A stretch of DNA of 64,000 nucleotides from Methanofollis sp. (lineage in GTDB: Archaea; Halobacteriota; Methanomicrobia; Methanomicrobiales; Methanofollaceae). The notes under the pieces were generated by a model. The model saw nothing but the letters and a program-made list of their open reading frames with translations. It did no database searches and was not told the DNA's origin. The position numbers were made by a program, and so were the translations under genes. Shown one piece after another: positions 1-8,239 of this stretch. The number at the start of each line of letters is the position of its first letter. The stretch's first letter is position 1. The DNA lies in assembly GCA_028696365.1 (NCBI GenBank), contig JAQVHG010000001.1, forward strand, positions 1-64,000, written 5' to 3'.

Positions 1-38
1 GTCTCACCCACACAAGAGGGGAGGGGTTCTACAAAGCC
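1..38 (-). repeat. Family A repeat, left end, cut by window start
   Basis: Read on the minus strand this is the left end of the family A element: the terminal repeat GGCTTTGTAGAACCCCTC is followed by the usual CTTGTGTGGGTGAGAC stretch. The rest of the copy lies outside the window. Confidence 0.8.
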
Positions 39-312
39 CAAAAATCCGCCTTCAATCCTCTCATTATATCATCCCCTCCTGCAGGCGTACCTCGTGGGTA
101 TGGAGAATGTCATTACTTGCAGTAATTCGTGAGGTCAGAGGGGCGCGTGTGACCCGGTTTCCTCGCTGCGTCGGATGAAAAAACGGCCCTATGACCCGAT
201 CGGAAACGAAGCCCAAAACGGCCCCGAATCGGGACTTCAGTCAATGAAACGGAGGACAATATAGCCGTATTCAAGGGCGGGCCGTACCTCGCGCCCGGCC
301 CGACCCCCCCCT
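39..312. other. Intergenic, no gene seen
   Basis: I see no convincing gene here. The part next to the permease gene contains the GC-rich run GGGCGGGCC...GGCCCGACCCCCCC, which could form a hairpin beyond the stop codon of the minus-strand gene, but this is only a possibility. Confidence 0.4.
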
Positions 313-1320
313 TCAGGCGTCCGCCGTCTCCTTCGCCCCCTCCAACTCCTCCACCAGGATATGATAGGCCGTGACCGCGAGCACCACAAGGACCGGCCCG
401 AGGATAAACCCGACCAGCCCCATCACCACCAGGCCGCCAAAGAACCCGATCCACATGATCACCGGGTGGATACGAGCCCGGCGCCCCATCATGAGCGGTC
501 GGAAATAGATGTCAGGGAGAGCGCAGACAACCGGATAGCCAACAAAGGCAGCGAGTGCCGCCCCCCTGATATCACCCTGCGAGAGCGCAAAGATCCCGAT
601 GAAGAGCATGATCAACGAAGGACCGATGATCGGGATGAGCTGGAAGATCCCGGCCATCACCGCAAAAAAGATGACATGACCGTACCCGAGCACCCAGAAA
701 AAGGGAATAGCCAGGAAGAAGGTGATCACCGACGTCGCCACATGCACGATATAGATCGCATAGAGCGTATCAACTGAGGCCTTCGTCATCCGCTCCACCA
801 CCGCGCGCAGACGGGCCGGGAGCGCGGCCGTCAGTTCGGCGGCGACAGCGGCACCCCGATAGATGAACATGTACAGGGCCAGGAAAAAGACGATGAAGTC
901 CAGGACCAGAGTGGGAACCTGGGTAGCGATGCCGGCGGCCTCGTCACCAAGGGAGGCGGCTTTCTCATTTAGCCATGGCGTCACACCTTCCTCAAGCCCA
1001 CCACCGGCCGCGCCGATCCATCCCGTGATCCCCTGCACAATCTCAACGAGGAAATCGACATTCTGCGCGAGGACCGCCACCGTAAACCCGACCGCGCCGA
1101 CCAACGCCAGAAAGATCAGAGTCGTCACGACCAGAGCTGCCAGCCCCTCAGGGACCGCCCTCTCGACCAGACGGCGCTGGAGAGGCATCACGACCACCGC
1201 CAAGGAGAGTGCAAGAATGACCACCCAGAGGAGGTTCCAGAATGCGACCGCCGCCGTAAGAAAGACAGCAAAGACCAGGACCATCGTCGGTCGGTCAAGA
1301 GGGGGAAGGTGATACTTCAT
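313..1320 (-). CDS. AI-2E family transporter (permease)
   Basis: The 335-residue protein is almost entirely hydrophobic helices, with the paired N-terminal helices (about residues 13-60), a polar central segment rich in Glu/Gly (about 95-130) and the C-terminal block of helices with PIIGPSLIMLFIGIF near residues 220-235 that is typical of the AI-2E/PerM/YdiK family. Members move small molecules or ions across the cytoplasmic membrane; the substrate cannot be told from sequence, and archaeal members are unlikely to carry the bacterial signal the family is named for. It is transcribed alone and diverges from the eha block. The start is the first ATG; no clear ribosome site precedes it, and an internal Met at residue 13 is an alternative start. 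Confidence 0.85.
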   Translation of the reverse strand: MKYHLPPLDRPTMVLVFAVFLTAAVAFWNLLWVVILALSLAVVVMPLQRRLVERAVPEGLAALVVTTLIFLALVGAVGFTVAVLAQNVDFLVEIVQGITGWIGAAGGGLEEGVTPWLNEKAASLGDEAAGIATQVPTLVLDFIVFFLALYMFIYRGAAVAAELTAALPARLRAVVERMTKASVDTLYAIYIVHVATSVITFFLAIPFFWVLGYGHVIFFAVMAGIFQLIPIIGPSLIMLFIGIFALSQGDIRGAALAAFVGYPVVCALPDIYFRPLMMGRRARIHPVIMWIGFFGGLVVMGLVGFILGPVLVVLAVTAYHILVEELEGAKETADA

Positions 1321-1474
1321 AAAGATATAGACTTGAGTACGTCTCAGACGGTATAAACCCTCCCTGTCCAGGTCAGATACAAAGATGCCCTAATATCAAT
1401 TTTATTATAGTATGGTGAGCAAATATCTCGATCACCCTGAAATAAATAGAGAACAGACCAATTAACGGGATTTC

Positions 1475-1535
1475 AAAAGATTTATCCTATAGCCCAAGTT
1501 AATTACGTTTAATAAACCGTACCCGGAGACCTGAA
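1475..1535 (+). promoter_or_regulatory. Likely promoter and RBS of the eha-fwd run
   Basis: The AT-rich gap between the divergent permease and ehaB genes holds TATA-like boxes (TTTATCCTATAG near 1480 and TTTAATAAACC near 1509). A ribosome site GGAG at about 1524-1527 lies seven bases before the ATG at 1536. Which box is used cannot be decided from sequence. Confidence 0.45.
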
Positions 1536-2021
1536 ATGCTCGCTGACTATGAACAAGTACTGATCGCCGCCGTCATCTGCTGGCTCCTCTTCGTCACCAT
1601 CGACGTCCTATTCAGACTGCCAGAGAAGGGAGGAGTGAGCGGGGCGAGCGCGATCGGAAAGAAGATCGAGGCCGACGGCGGCGACCTCCACGGTGGTTAC
1701 ATGATGGGCAACATCGTCTCCTCGCCCGACGCATCCGCCGGCACCCTGCTGGCCGCCTGCGGCGTCTATGTAGCCGGCCTCCCTGGAGGACTTGCTGCGG
1801 CGGTCCTGGTCTATATCGGGAACAGGATCTGCCATGACCCTGGCTATGCCGGGACGACTGGTGCGGTGCTTGCAAGCCTGATGGTCGCCGGCCTCGCTGG
1901 CATCGGCTTTGCCCCTGAGAACTTCATTGCCGGGATGGTCATTGCAATCCTCACCATCCAGGGCCTCTCGCACCGTTATGCAAGCAGGCTCCTCGGAAGT
2001 CTCTGGGGGTGGCGGAGTTGA
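1536..2021 (+). CDS. ehaB: Energy-converting hydrogenase A membrane subunit, EhaB-like
   Basis: This 161-residue membrane protein has about four to five hydrophobic helices separated by a short polar loop (GKKIEADGGDLHGG, near residues 42-55). It opens an operon whose gene sizes and order follow the eha cluster of Methanothermobacter, where small membrane subunits precede the hydrogenase subunits. On that basis it is read as EhaB; a separate EhaA gene is not seen upstream, so EhaA is either missing or encoded elsewhere. The protein would be part of the membrane arm that couples ion flow to ferredoxin reduction. The letter assignment rests on order and length and is less certain than membership of the complex. 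Confidence 0.72.
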   Translation: MLADYEQVLIAAVICWLLFVTIDVLFRLPEKGGVSGASAIGKKIEADGGDLHGGYMMGNIVSSPDASAGTLLAACGVYVAGLPGGLAAAVLVYIGNRICHDPGYAGTTGAVLASLMVAGLAGIGFAPENFIAGMVIAILTIQGLSHRYASRLLGSLWGWRS

Positions 2022-2260
2022 TCGCGCTGTACATCTGCGGAGTGATCGCCCTCTTTGCAGCACTACGCTGTCTCATCGAGAAGGACACCTATCTGAAACT
2101 CCCCTACCTCAACGTGATGAACTTCGCCGTTGCCGGGATCATCGTGCTGGTCCTCAATCACCCCCTCTCTCTCCTTGCGGCCGTCGCTTACTTTGTGGGC
2201 TCGACCCTGGAAGCAAACGCCATTGCGAGCGCAAAAGCTGGAGGTGTGCAGAATGATTGA
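2009..2260 (+). CDS. ehaC: Eha membrane subunit, EhaC-like
   Basis: This 83-residue protein is two to three transmembrane helices with few polar residues. It overlaps the end of the previous gene by 13 bases and would start at GTG 2009; a TTG at 2018 is an alternative. The next gene overlaps its stop codon, showing translational coupling. Size and place match EhaC, one of the small conserved membrane subunits of Eha with no known individual activity. Confidence 0.7.
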   Translation: MAELIALYICGVIALFAALRCLIEKDTYLKLPYLNVMNFAVAGIIVLVLNHPLSLLAAVAYFVGSTLEANAIASAKAGGVQND

Positions 2261-2492
2261 GTTCCTGCAAGTCATCCTCGCCGTGATCGTCCTTCTCGGG
2301 GCCTTCGCCACGGCGCTCTCCCGCGACCCCTTCAACAAACTCATCGCCCTTGGGGTGATGATCGGCGGGATCATGCCCTTCATCGTCGACCGGGGCTACC
2401 TCGACGTCGCCGTCGTCGTCGCCCTGGTCGCGCCGGTCACGACGATCTTTGTCCTCACCCTTGCCTGGAGGAGGGATGAACATGGAGCCTGA
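2253..2492 (+). CDS. ehaD: Eha membrane subunit, EhaD-like
   Basis: The 79-residue product begins MIEFLQVILAV and has two to three membrane helices, ending in a charged tail (RRDEHGA). A longer in-frame reading begins at 2130 inside the previous gene, but the ATG at 2253 gives the compact size expected and overlaps the upstream stop. Place and size match EhaD. Confidence 0.7.
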   Translation: MIEFLQVILAVIVLLGAFATALSRDPFNKLIALGVMIGGIMPFIVDRGYLDVAVVVALVAPVTTIFVLTLAWRRDEHGA

Positions 2493-2718
2493 ACTTCTTC
2501 TCGGCCTTGCCATTCTCATCATCGGAGCAGTCGCCGCTGCATTCCCACGGCCAAAGACCTACCTCTCGCGGATCATCGTCCTGGAGATCCCAGCGTGGGG
2601 TCTCCTCCTCATGATGCTCGCCTATGACGAGGCCCTCGCCCTCCTCACCTTCATTGCAGTGACCGCCATCTCGACCTTCGTCATGGTCAGAGTGGTCGAA
2701 CGGAGGGGTGAACCATGA
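2476..2718 (+). CDS. ehaE: Eha membrane subunit, EhaE-like
   Basis: About 80 residues with two to three hydrophobic helices. The GGAGGAGGG stretch at 2467-2475 is the ribosome site. It fits a start at ATG 2476 (MNMEPE) or, with better spacing, ATG 2482 (MEPE). The gene overlaps ehaD and the next gene starts in its stop codon (ATGA at 2715). Assigned as EhaE by order and size. Confidence 0.68.
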   Translation: MNMEPELLLGLAILIIGAVAAAFPRPKTYLSRIIVLEIPAWGLLLMMLAYDEALALLTFIAVTAISTFVMVRVVERRGEP

Positions 2719-3164
2719 TCCGCAGAATCTCAGAGATCCTTTCGGAATACGAGAACCTCACCTTCCTCTATGCCGTGCTCGTCCTCGTCGTCCTCCTGAT
2801 CGGGGCCTTCTCCCTCCCTACGATCACCTACCAGGGAGACGATCTCTATCCCAAGACAATCGACCGGACAAGCACCCTCGACCCCTACGACCGGGGCGGT
2901 GAACCCTTCAACACAACGACGGTTGCAGCGCAGTATCCTGAGAACTCGCCGTATCTCGGGTACGTAACCGCGTACCTCACGCCCCTCTCCCTTTTCCTTG
3001 CAGAGATAACGCCCCACCTCGGGACGACGATCGTCTCTCACCCCGGAGGGATCATCGACGAGATCTTATACAACACCAGAGGCCTCGACACCGTCGTCGA
3101 GACGAGCATCCTTTTCACGGCATTTGCGATCGCATCCTACCTCTTCAGGAGGCGTAATGGATGA
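2715..3164 (+). CDS. ehaF: Eha membrane subunit, EhaF-like
   Basis: The 149-residue protein has one helix near the N-terminus (about 18-37), a long polar loop rich in Pro, Asp and Thr (about 40-95), and a C-terminal helix (about 128-144) ending RRRNG. The long loop outside the helices sets it apart from the other small subunits. It is joined by ATGA overlaps on both sides. Assigned to EhaF by order and length; the role of the loop is unknown. Confidence 0.7.
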   Translation: MIRRISEILSEYENLTFLYAVLVLVVLLIGAFSLPTITYQGDDLYPKTIDRTSTLDPYDRGGEPFNTTTVAAQYPENSPYLGYVTAYLTPLSLFLAEITPHLGTTIVSHPGGIIDEILYNTRGLDTVVETSILFTAFAIASYLFRRRNG

Positions 3165-3754
3165 GTTATGAGATCGCTCTCCCAGTCGTTCTGGTTGCGG
3201 TTGCGATCGCCTTCATCGCCCTTATGATCGAGAAGGACGATCTGCACCGCCTCCTGCTCACCGACCTTGCCGAGATCACAGGGCTTGCGATCATCGCCCT
3301 CGTGGCGACCGACCTCGCCGAGGCCCTCATCCTCCCTGGGCTCGTGGTCGGCATCTCTGAACTGATGGCACTCTCAGAGGTCTACCTTGTCAAGGAAGGA
3401 CTTACAGAGACGCCTAAACGGGTGATGCACCTTGAGGTGATGGACAGTGCACCGGCGATCCTTGGCGGTGTCCTTGTCATCTACGGGATTGTCCTCTCAG
3501 GGTTCTCTGGCGGTGCAGTGGCGGGCCTTGGCCTCCTCTTCTGGTTCTTCTGTAAGGGACACGACGAGGCCTTCGAGATCATCGAGACGGCTTCAGGCTA
3601 TTCGTGGGCCCTCTGGATCGCCGCCTTCTTCATCTTCATGCTCGCGCCGCAGTACTGGCTCTTTGCAGTGATGGCTGCAGGCGGCGGAATTCTCCTCAAG
3701 GTGATGGCAAAGATGGCACTAGTAGGCACAATGCGAGGTGGTCGAGATGTTTGA
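3161..3754 (+). CDS. ehaG: Eha membrane subunit, EhaG-like
   Basis: The 197-residue protein has about six membrane helices. Acidic residues lie within or next to helices (for example LLTDLAEITGLAI near residue 31 and ISELMALSEVYLVKEG near 65), which is common in ion-translocating subunits related to complex I. It overlaps ehaF and ehaH. Assigned as EhaG by position and length; which ion it handles is not known. Confidence 0.72.
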   Translation: MSYEIALPVVLVAVAIAFIALMIEKDDLHRLLLTDLAEITGLAIIALVATDLAEALILPGLVVGISELMALSEVYLVKEGLTETPKRVMHLEVMDSAPAILGGVLVIYGIVLSGFSGGAVAGLGLLFWFFCKGHDEAFEIIETASGYSWALWIAAFFIFMLAPQYWLFAVMAAGGGILLKVMAKMALVGTMRGGRDV

Positions 3755-4403
3755 TCTCCCAATCGAAGGAGCGGAACTGTTGGCTGTCGAGTTCGGCGAT
3801 ATCGTCAACTACTTCAGCGTATACACCGCGGTGCTCTTCGTCTTCGCCCTCCTCTTCACAGTGCTGGCGATCATCAGCCGCCCAGAAAAGCCGGTGGACA
3901 TCGTCTTTGGCGGCGACGCATATTACGCCAAGAAGATCCCGCCAGAACAACTCCGCTTCCAGCGGTTCATGGCCATCGCCTGCGGTCTTGCGACCCTCGG
4001 GGCGATGATCTCAGGCGACCTCTTCAACTTCACCCTCTTCAGCTCGATGATCGGGATCACGAACATCGGGATCGTGGCGGCAGTGAAGAACAAGCACGTC
4101 CTTGAAGCAGCCTACCAATACGGGATCGTGGCGATGGTTGCCACCGTGCCTCTCTTTGGCGGTGCGGCGATCGCCCTTGCAACGACCGGCACCCTCTCGA
4201 TCTGGGAACTCGCCGGGGCCGGGGCGGTGCCTCTCCTTGCAAAGATGCTCCTTGTGGTCGGCGTGATGGGGGAGGGAATGGCGCCTTTCTACATCGGGAA
4301 GGCTGAGATCACCAGGGCGCCAGGGGCACCCTACGTATTGATGATCCATGTGAGTTCTCTCCTCCTCTTCCTCAGAGTGGTGGAGATCGCCCTGACGGTG
4401 TGA
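3747..4403 (+). CDS. ehaH: Eha subunit H, antiporter-like (NuoL/M/N family part)
   Basis: The protein (218 residues from ATG 3747) resembles the first half of the antiporter-like subunits of complex I and Mrp antiporters. The stretch SGDLFNFTLFSSMIGITNIG near residue 90 matches their conserved SGDLFN segment, and buried Lys and Glu residues follow (LLAKMLLV, GEGMAPF). It is much shorter than NuoL, as is usual for EhaH. It probably forms the ion channel module of the hydrogenase. GAGGTG at 3735-3740 is a good ribosome site for ATG 3747; a GTG at 3738 is the alternative start. Confidence 0.78.
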   Translation: MFDLPIEGAELLAVEFGDIVNYFSVYTAVLFVFALLFTVLAIISRPEKPVDIVFGGDAYYAKKIPPEQLRFQRFMAIACGLATLGAMISGDLFNFTLFSSMIGITNIGIVAAVKNKHVLEAAYQYGIVAMVATVPLFGGAAIALATTGTLSIWELAGAGAVPLLAKMLLVVGVMGEGMAPFYIGKAEITRAPGAPYVLMIHVSSLLLFLRVVEIALTV

Positions 4404-4615
4404 TGACAATGAAAAAACAGACAGCAGGTGCAGTAACGGTGGCGGCGGCCATGGTCTGCGTCGCCGCCTCGGCAGGGTGGCGGCTTGGCCTCATCGAGAC
4501 ATGGATCGCGATCGTGCTGAACGTCGTCGCCTTTCCGTTCTTCCTTGTCGCTCTCGGCCTGTGGTGGAACGCAGCAGAAAAAGAAGAGGGGGATACCCCG
4601 TTCATAGGATACTGA
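4400..4615 (+). CDS. ehaI: Eha membrane subunit, EhaI-like
   Basis: A 71-residue protein with two membrane helices and a charged C-terminal tail (AAEKEEGDTPFIGY). Its start overlaps the ehaH stop, and one base separates its stop from the ehaJ start. Place and size match EhaI. Confidence 0.68.
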   Translation: MMTMKKQTAGAVTVAAAMVCVAASAGWRLGLIETWIAIVLNVVAFPFFLVALGLWWNAAEKEEGDTPFIGY

Positions 4616-4616
4616 C

Positions 4617-5459
4617 ATGATCGAATATCTCATCTTCGCGGTCTTTGTAGGTCTTCTCCTCCACGGGATCCATAGGAAGGCGATCGCACGCATACAGGGC
4701 CGGCCAGGCCCCCCGATCTGGCAGGAGATCCTTCATGTGCTGAAGTTCTCCTTCAAAGAGACTTGGATCCCGGCTACCGCCAGCCAGACGCTCTTCGTGG
4801 CAGTCGTAATCATCGCCATAGGAGTCTGGAGCACCGCCCTCTTCGTCCTCCTCACCGGAGGGAGTCTTCTTCTCCTCTTCGCCGTCTACATGCTCCACAA
4901 GATCGTAGAGCACGGCCTTGGCCTCTCCTCTGGGTCGCCATACGGGAAGTTTGGGGCGATCAGGTCAGTGATGTCGGCGGCCTCTGAGATCCCGCTCTTT
5001 GCGACGATCGCCGCTATATACCTCATCACTGGGTCTCTGATGATCTCAGACATCCAGGCATGGCAGGCGGCCCACGGTCCCCTCCTCTTTACAGCACTCC
5101 CAGCGGCCATCGCCCTGTACATCGTCGTCCTGGCAAAGATGCACTACAGTCCATTCGCTGTCATCGAGAGCAAAGAGATCGTCAGCGGCAACGTCACCGA
5201 GCACTTTGGGGTCTGGCGCGCCGGACTGGAGGCAGCCTTCGGGCTCAAGACCTTCGTCCTCCTATACGCCTTTATCGTCCTCTTCCTTGGACCGATGCCC
5301 CTGCTCCTTGCAGCCGTGGCGATGGTGCTCCTGCTCCTCTCCCTTTCGTTCATCTGCGCACTCTCGCCGATGCTCTCTCCCTTCGACACCGTCACCATCC
5401 AGATCGGGACCGCTGGGCTCATCGTTGTCTATGTCCTCCTCATGGGGGTGATCGTGTGA
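4617..5459 (+). CDS. ehaJ: Eha subunit J, NuoH/HyfC-like ion-translocating subunit
   Basis: The 280-residue protein has about eight membrane helices and is the NuoH-like subunit that links the hydrogenase module to the membrane arm. The early loop IQGRPGPPIWQEILHVLKF (about residues 26-44) corresponds to the RxGP...Q...K loop of NuoH. ESKEIVSGNVTEHFGVW near residues 183-200 corresponds to the acidic loop found after the middle helix of that family. These loops contact the small subunit near the proximal FeS cluster. Length is a little under that of bacterial NuoH. Confidence 0.82.
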   Translation: MIEYLIFAVFVGLLLHGIHRKAIARIQGRPGPPIWQEILHVLKFSFKETWIPATASQTLFVAVVIIAIGVWSTALFVLLTGGSLLLLFAVYMLHKIVEHGLGLSSGSPYGKFGAIRSVMSAASEIPLFATIAAIYLITGSLMISDIQAWQAAHGPLLFTALPAAIALYIVVLAKMHYSPFAVIESKEIVSGNVTEHFGVWRAGLEAAFGLKTFVLLYAFIVLFLGPMPLLLAAVAMVLLLLSLSFICALSPMLSPFDTVTIQIGTAGLIVVYVLLMGVIV

Positions 5460-5461
5460 GT

Positions 5462-5704
5462 ATGATCAGAAACGCTATCGCCGCAGGTGCGGCGGTCTAC
5501 GGTGTCATCCTTGTCATCGAGGCCGTCCGTCACCCTTCATTCGCACTGACCGCCATCGCCGCCGCACTCTTCCTTGCAGCGGCGGGGATACTCTTCTGGT
5601 CAGGGAACGAACAGAGAACAAAAAAGGTTGAGATGGCCCTGCTCTGGGTCTGTGTCGGCCTCTTCCTTCTATATGGTCTCCTTGTTGCAGGAGGGGTTCT
5701 ATGA
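5462..5704 (+). CDS. ehaK: Eha membrane subunit, EhaK/EhaL-like
   Basis: The 80-residue product (MIRNAIAAGAAVYG) has two to three membrane helices. A GTG at 5456, inside the ehaJ stop, is an alternative start two codons earlier. Only one small gene lies between ehaJ and the ehaM-like gene, where the Methanothermobacter cluster has two (K and L), so this locus seems to be reduced by one. Confidence 0.65.
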   Translation: MIRNAIAAGAAVYGVILVIEAVRHPSFALTAIAAALFLAAAGILFWSGNEQRTKKVEMALLWVCVGLFLLYGLLVAGGVL

Positions 5705-6090
5705 CCAAATATCTCTATGAAAAAGACCTCCGTCCCCTGAAATACAATATTCTCGTCGGACCGCGGCAGGACCGGACTGTGAAGGCAATGGCCGATCGCC
5801 TCGGTGTCAGAAGACAGGTGCTCAGGCGCCACCTCATCGAACGCCTCGACATGTCCAACCTTGAAAACATGCCGGCACGCTGGGAGGTTGGATGTGCAGC
5901 CCCAGCAAGCGACGACGCCCTGGCCGACGCCCTCGGGTGCGAACTCTTCGTCGAGAATATCGCCGTCTTTACACCTTCAGAGATGGAGGCCGCATATGAG
6001 AAGGCCCGTGATCTTGTCGACGATGGAGCACCTCTTGAAACCGCCGTCAAAGAAGGAAAGAAAGCCCTCAAGGAAGTGATCACCTCATGA
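5701..6090 (+). CDS. ehaM: Eha soluble subunit, EhaM-like (DUF1959)
   Basis: The 129-residue protein has no membrane helix. It is charged and probably helical, with KAMADRLGVRRQVLRRHLIE near residues 27-46 that could pass for a helix-turn-helix, but its place directly before the small hydrogenase subunit matches EhaM, a DUF1959 protein of the Eha cluster. Its role is unknown. It overlaps both neighbours by ATGA. Confidence 0.72.
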   Translation: MTKYLYEKDLRPLKYNILVGPRQDRTVKAMADRLGVRRQVLRRHLIERLDMSNLENMPARWEVGCAAPASDDALADALGCELFVENIAVFTPSEMEAAYEKARDLVDDGAPLETAVKEGKKALKEVITS

Positions 6091-6545
6091 CAGACCTGCT
6101 CCAGAAACTCAAAAACGCCGTGCGATCGCGCTCGATCCACGTAGCCTACGTGGACACTGGGTCGTGCAATGGCTGCGATATCGAGGTGCTCGCATGCCTC
6201 TCCCCAAGGTACGACCTCGAACAGTATGGGATCTATGTCCACAACAACCCAAGGGAAGCCGACATCCTCCTGGTGATCGGGTGTTGTACTCCCCAGTGGG
6301 AAGACAAGCTGAAAGAGGTCTGGGAGAAGATCCCCGAGCCCAAGGCGGCGATTGCCATCGGCAACTGCCCGGTGTCGGGCTGTGTCTTCAACAGAGAAGG
6401 TGGGTATGTCAACCCGCCGGTCTCGAAACACATCCCAATCGCCGCCTCGGTCCCTGGGTGCCCACCCCGGCCAACTGAGATTATCAGGGCGGTCCTTTCG
6501 CTCGCACCGACGATCTTTGCAGACTACGAGGAGAAAAAACCATGA
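6087..6545 (+). CDS. ehaN: Eha hydrogenase small subunit, NuoB-like
   Basis: The 152-residue protein is the small subunit that carries the proximal [4Fe-4S] cluster passing electrons from the NiFe site to ferredoxin. Visible ligand motifs are DTGSCNGCDIE (Cys27, Cys30), GNCPVSGC (Cys94, Cys99) and PGCPPRP (Cys125), the pattern shared with NuoB, EchC and other group 4 hydrogenases. There is no signal peptide, so it faces the cytoplasm. Stop and start overlap with the large-subunit gene. Confidence 0.9.
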   Translation: MTDLLQKLKNAVRSRSIHVAYVDTGSCNGCDIEVLACLSPRYDLEQYGIYVHNNPREADILLVIGCCTPQWEDKLKEVWEKIPEPKAAIAIGNCPVSGCVFNREGGYVNPPVSKHIPIAASVPGCPPRPTEIIRAVLSLAPTIFADYEEKKP

Positions 6546-7627
6546 AAAAAACGGTCGACGTATCGATACCGGTCGGTCCGGTCCACCCTTGCTGGAAGGA
6601 ACCGGTCAGGATCAAGTGCGAGACCAGAGGAGAGCACGTCATCGGCACCGAGGTCGAACTTGGCTACATGAAGAAGGGGATCGAGCGGATCATGCAAGGC
6701 CGCCCCTGGCAGGAGGTGATGTTCCTTGCCGAAAGGGTCTGTGGGATCTGCTCGGTCGTCCATAATATGGTCTTCATCGAGGCGATGGAGACGATCTCCG
6801 AGATCACACCCCCGCCACGGGCGGCGTACCTCAGGGTGGTCGTCAACGAACTCGACAGGATGGCAAGTCACCTCATCGCCAACTTCTCGTACTGCTACAC
6901 CATCGAGCACGAGACACTGGCAATGTACCTCCTCAACGAGCGTGAGTATGTGCTAGACATGCTCGAGATGATCACCGGCAATCGGGTGAACACGGCGTAC
7001 ATGATCCCAGGTGGGGTGCGCTACGACTTGCGCGAGGAAGACGCTGCAACCCTCAGGGCGACTCTCGACCGGCTTGAAGAGAACCTCAGGCGTTACACCA
7101 AGATGTTCGCCGGCGGACCTCTCATCGCTCTCAGGAGCAAGGGTGTCGGTATTCTCACAAAAGAAGAGGCTCTTGAGGCCCATGCCGTCGGACCGACGGC
7201 TCGGGCAAGCGGGATTGCGGTGGACTGCCGGAGCAACCACCCGACCTACCAAGAGATCGGCTTCGAACCAGTGGTCAGGACAGAAGGAGACAACTATGCA
7301 CGGATTATGGTCAGGTTCGAGGAACTGATGCAGAGTATCGGGCTGATCAGGCGCGCTCTGGCAATGATGCCAGAAGGCCCGGTGCGCGGCGGCGGCGAGT
7401 GCAAAGGCGGTAAAGTCCGCTATTCGGGCGAGGCGCCGCGGGGCGAACTTACCTACTTTATCAGGGCCGACCGCTACGGGCGGGTCGAGGAGATCGCCAT
7501 CCAGACACCGTCGATCATGAACATCGACGCCTGCACCCACTATATGCTCAAGGGTGTCATCTCGATCGCAGACGTCACCTCGACGTTCATCAGTTCTGAC
7601 CCCTGCATTGCGTGCAACGAGAGGTAA
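6542..7627 (+). CDS. ehaO: Eha [NiFe]-hydrogenase large subunit
   Basis: The 361-residue protein binds the NiFe centre where H2 is split. Both cysteine pairs needed are present: RVCGIC (Cys67, Cys70) and DPCIAC (Cys355, Cys358). The fold is that of NuoD and group 4 large subunits. The protein ends only three residues after the last Cys (NER), so it has no C-terminal extension of the kind removed by a maturation protease. It lies between ehaN and the polyferredoxin gene. Confidence 0.92.
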   Translation: MKKTVDVSIPVGPVHPCWKEPVRIKCETRGEHVIGTEVELGYMKKGIERIMQGRPWQEVMFLAERVCGICSVVHNMVFIEAMETISEITPPPRAAYLRVVVNELDRMASHLIANFSYCYTIEHETLAMYLLNEREYVLDMLEMITGNRVNTAYMIPGGVRYDLREEDAATLRATLDRLEENLRRYTKMFAGGPLIALRSKGVGILTKEEALEAHAVGPTARASGIAVDCRSNHPTYQEIGFEPVVRTEGDNYARIMVRFEELMQSIGLIRRALAMMPEGPVRGGGECKGGKVRYSGEAPRGELTYFIRADRYGRVEEIAIQTPSIMNIDACTHYMLKGVISIADVTSTFISSDPCIACNER

Positions 7628-7633
7628 AAGGAC

Positions 7634-8239
7634 ATGGGATTTTCGATCATCTGGTATCTGCGCGAATTCATCAGGGGCGAATGGCTCAAGAATTTCTTCT
7701 TCGCAAAGACGGCGCCCCTCGTCGATCCCCCGTACTTCAGGGGTTACCCGGCCCTCACTGGGAAAGAGTGTACTCACTGCCTCTCTTGCATGATGATCTG
7801 CCCAACACCGGGGGCGATCGAGGTGCTCCGCGAGGGGGAGACCTGGACCCCGCACATTTATCCAGGTCACTGCATCAGGTGCGGCCTCTGTGTGGAGGCC
7901 TGCCCTGAAGACGTCCTGGACGTGGGTAGAGTGCTGGAAACGCAGCACCGCGACCAGACCGAGATCTCGGTGAGGTACCAGGTGACGGTGAAACCTGAGG
8001 CATGTGTGCGGTGCGGCAACTGTGTCGTAGCCTGTCCGGTGAACAAAGAGGCCGACCCGCAGCTTGGGGCGACCGGGACGTCGGCAAACGATGAGGTGAT
8101 CATGAAGATCCGCAACGGCAATCTCTGGGTGATCCATGACGAAAAGTGTACAGGTTGCAAGACCTGCGAGGAGGTCTGTCCGACCGACGCCATCGCGATC
8201 GCGCGGGTTGCCGAAGGGACGCAGGAGGGGAAGGCATGA
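7634..8239 (+). CDS. ehaP: Polyferredoxin with four [4Fe-4S] motifs, EhaP-like
   Basis: The 201-residue protein has four CxxCxxCxxxCP motifs: Cys46/49/52/56, Cys80/83/86/90, Cys124/127/130/134 and Cys172/175/178/182, so it could carry four [4Fe-4S] clusters. The N-terminal 40 residues are amphipathic and may dock on the hydrogenase. It lies between ehaO and fwdD and overlaps fwdD by ATGA. It may carry electrons from Eha towards formylmethanofuran dehydrogenase. Other archaeal polyferredoxins (FwdF, EhaQ) are larger, so the exact name is uncertain. Confidence 0.75.
   Translation: MGFSIIWYLREFIRGEWLKNFFFAKTAPLVDPPYFRGYPALTGKECTHCLSCMMICPTPGAIEVLREGETWTPHIYPGHCIRCGLCVEACPEDVLDVGRVLETQHRDQTEISVRYQVTVKPEACVRCGNCVVACPVNKEADPQLGATGTSANDEVIMKIRNGNLWVIHDEKCTGCKTCEEVCPTDAIAIARVAEGTQEGKA

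Noticed and set aside
6953..8137. 394-codon minus-strand frame opposite ehaO and the polyferredoxin gene
   Set aside because: It is a shadow of GC-rich coding DNA. The plus-strand proteins have full cysteine motifs.
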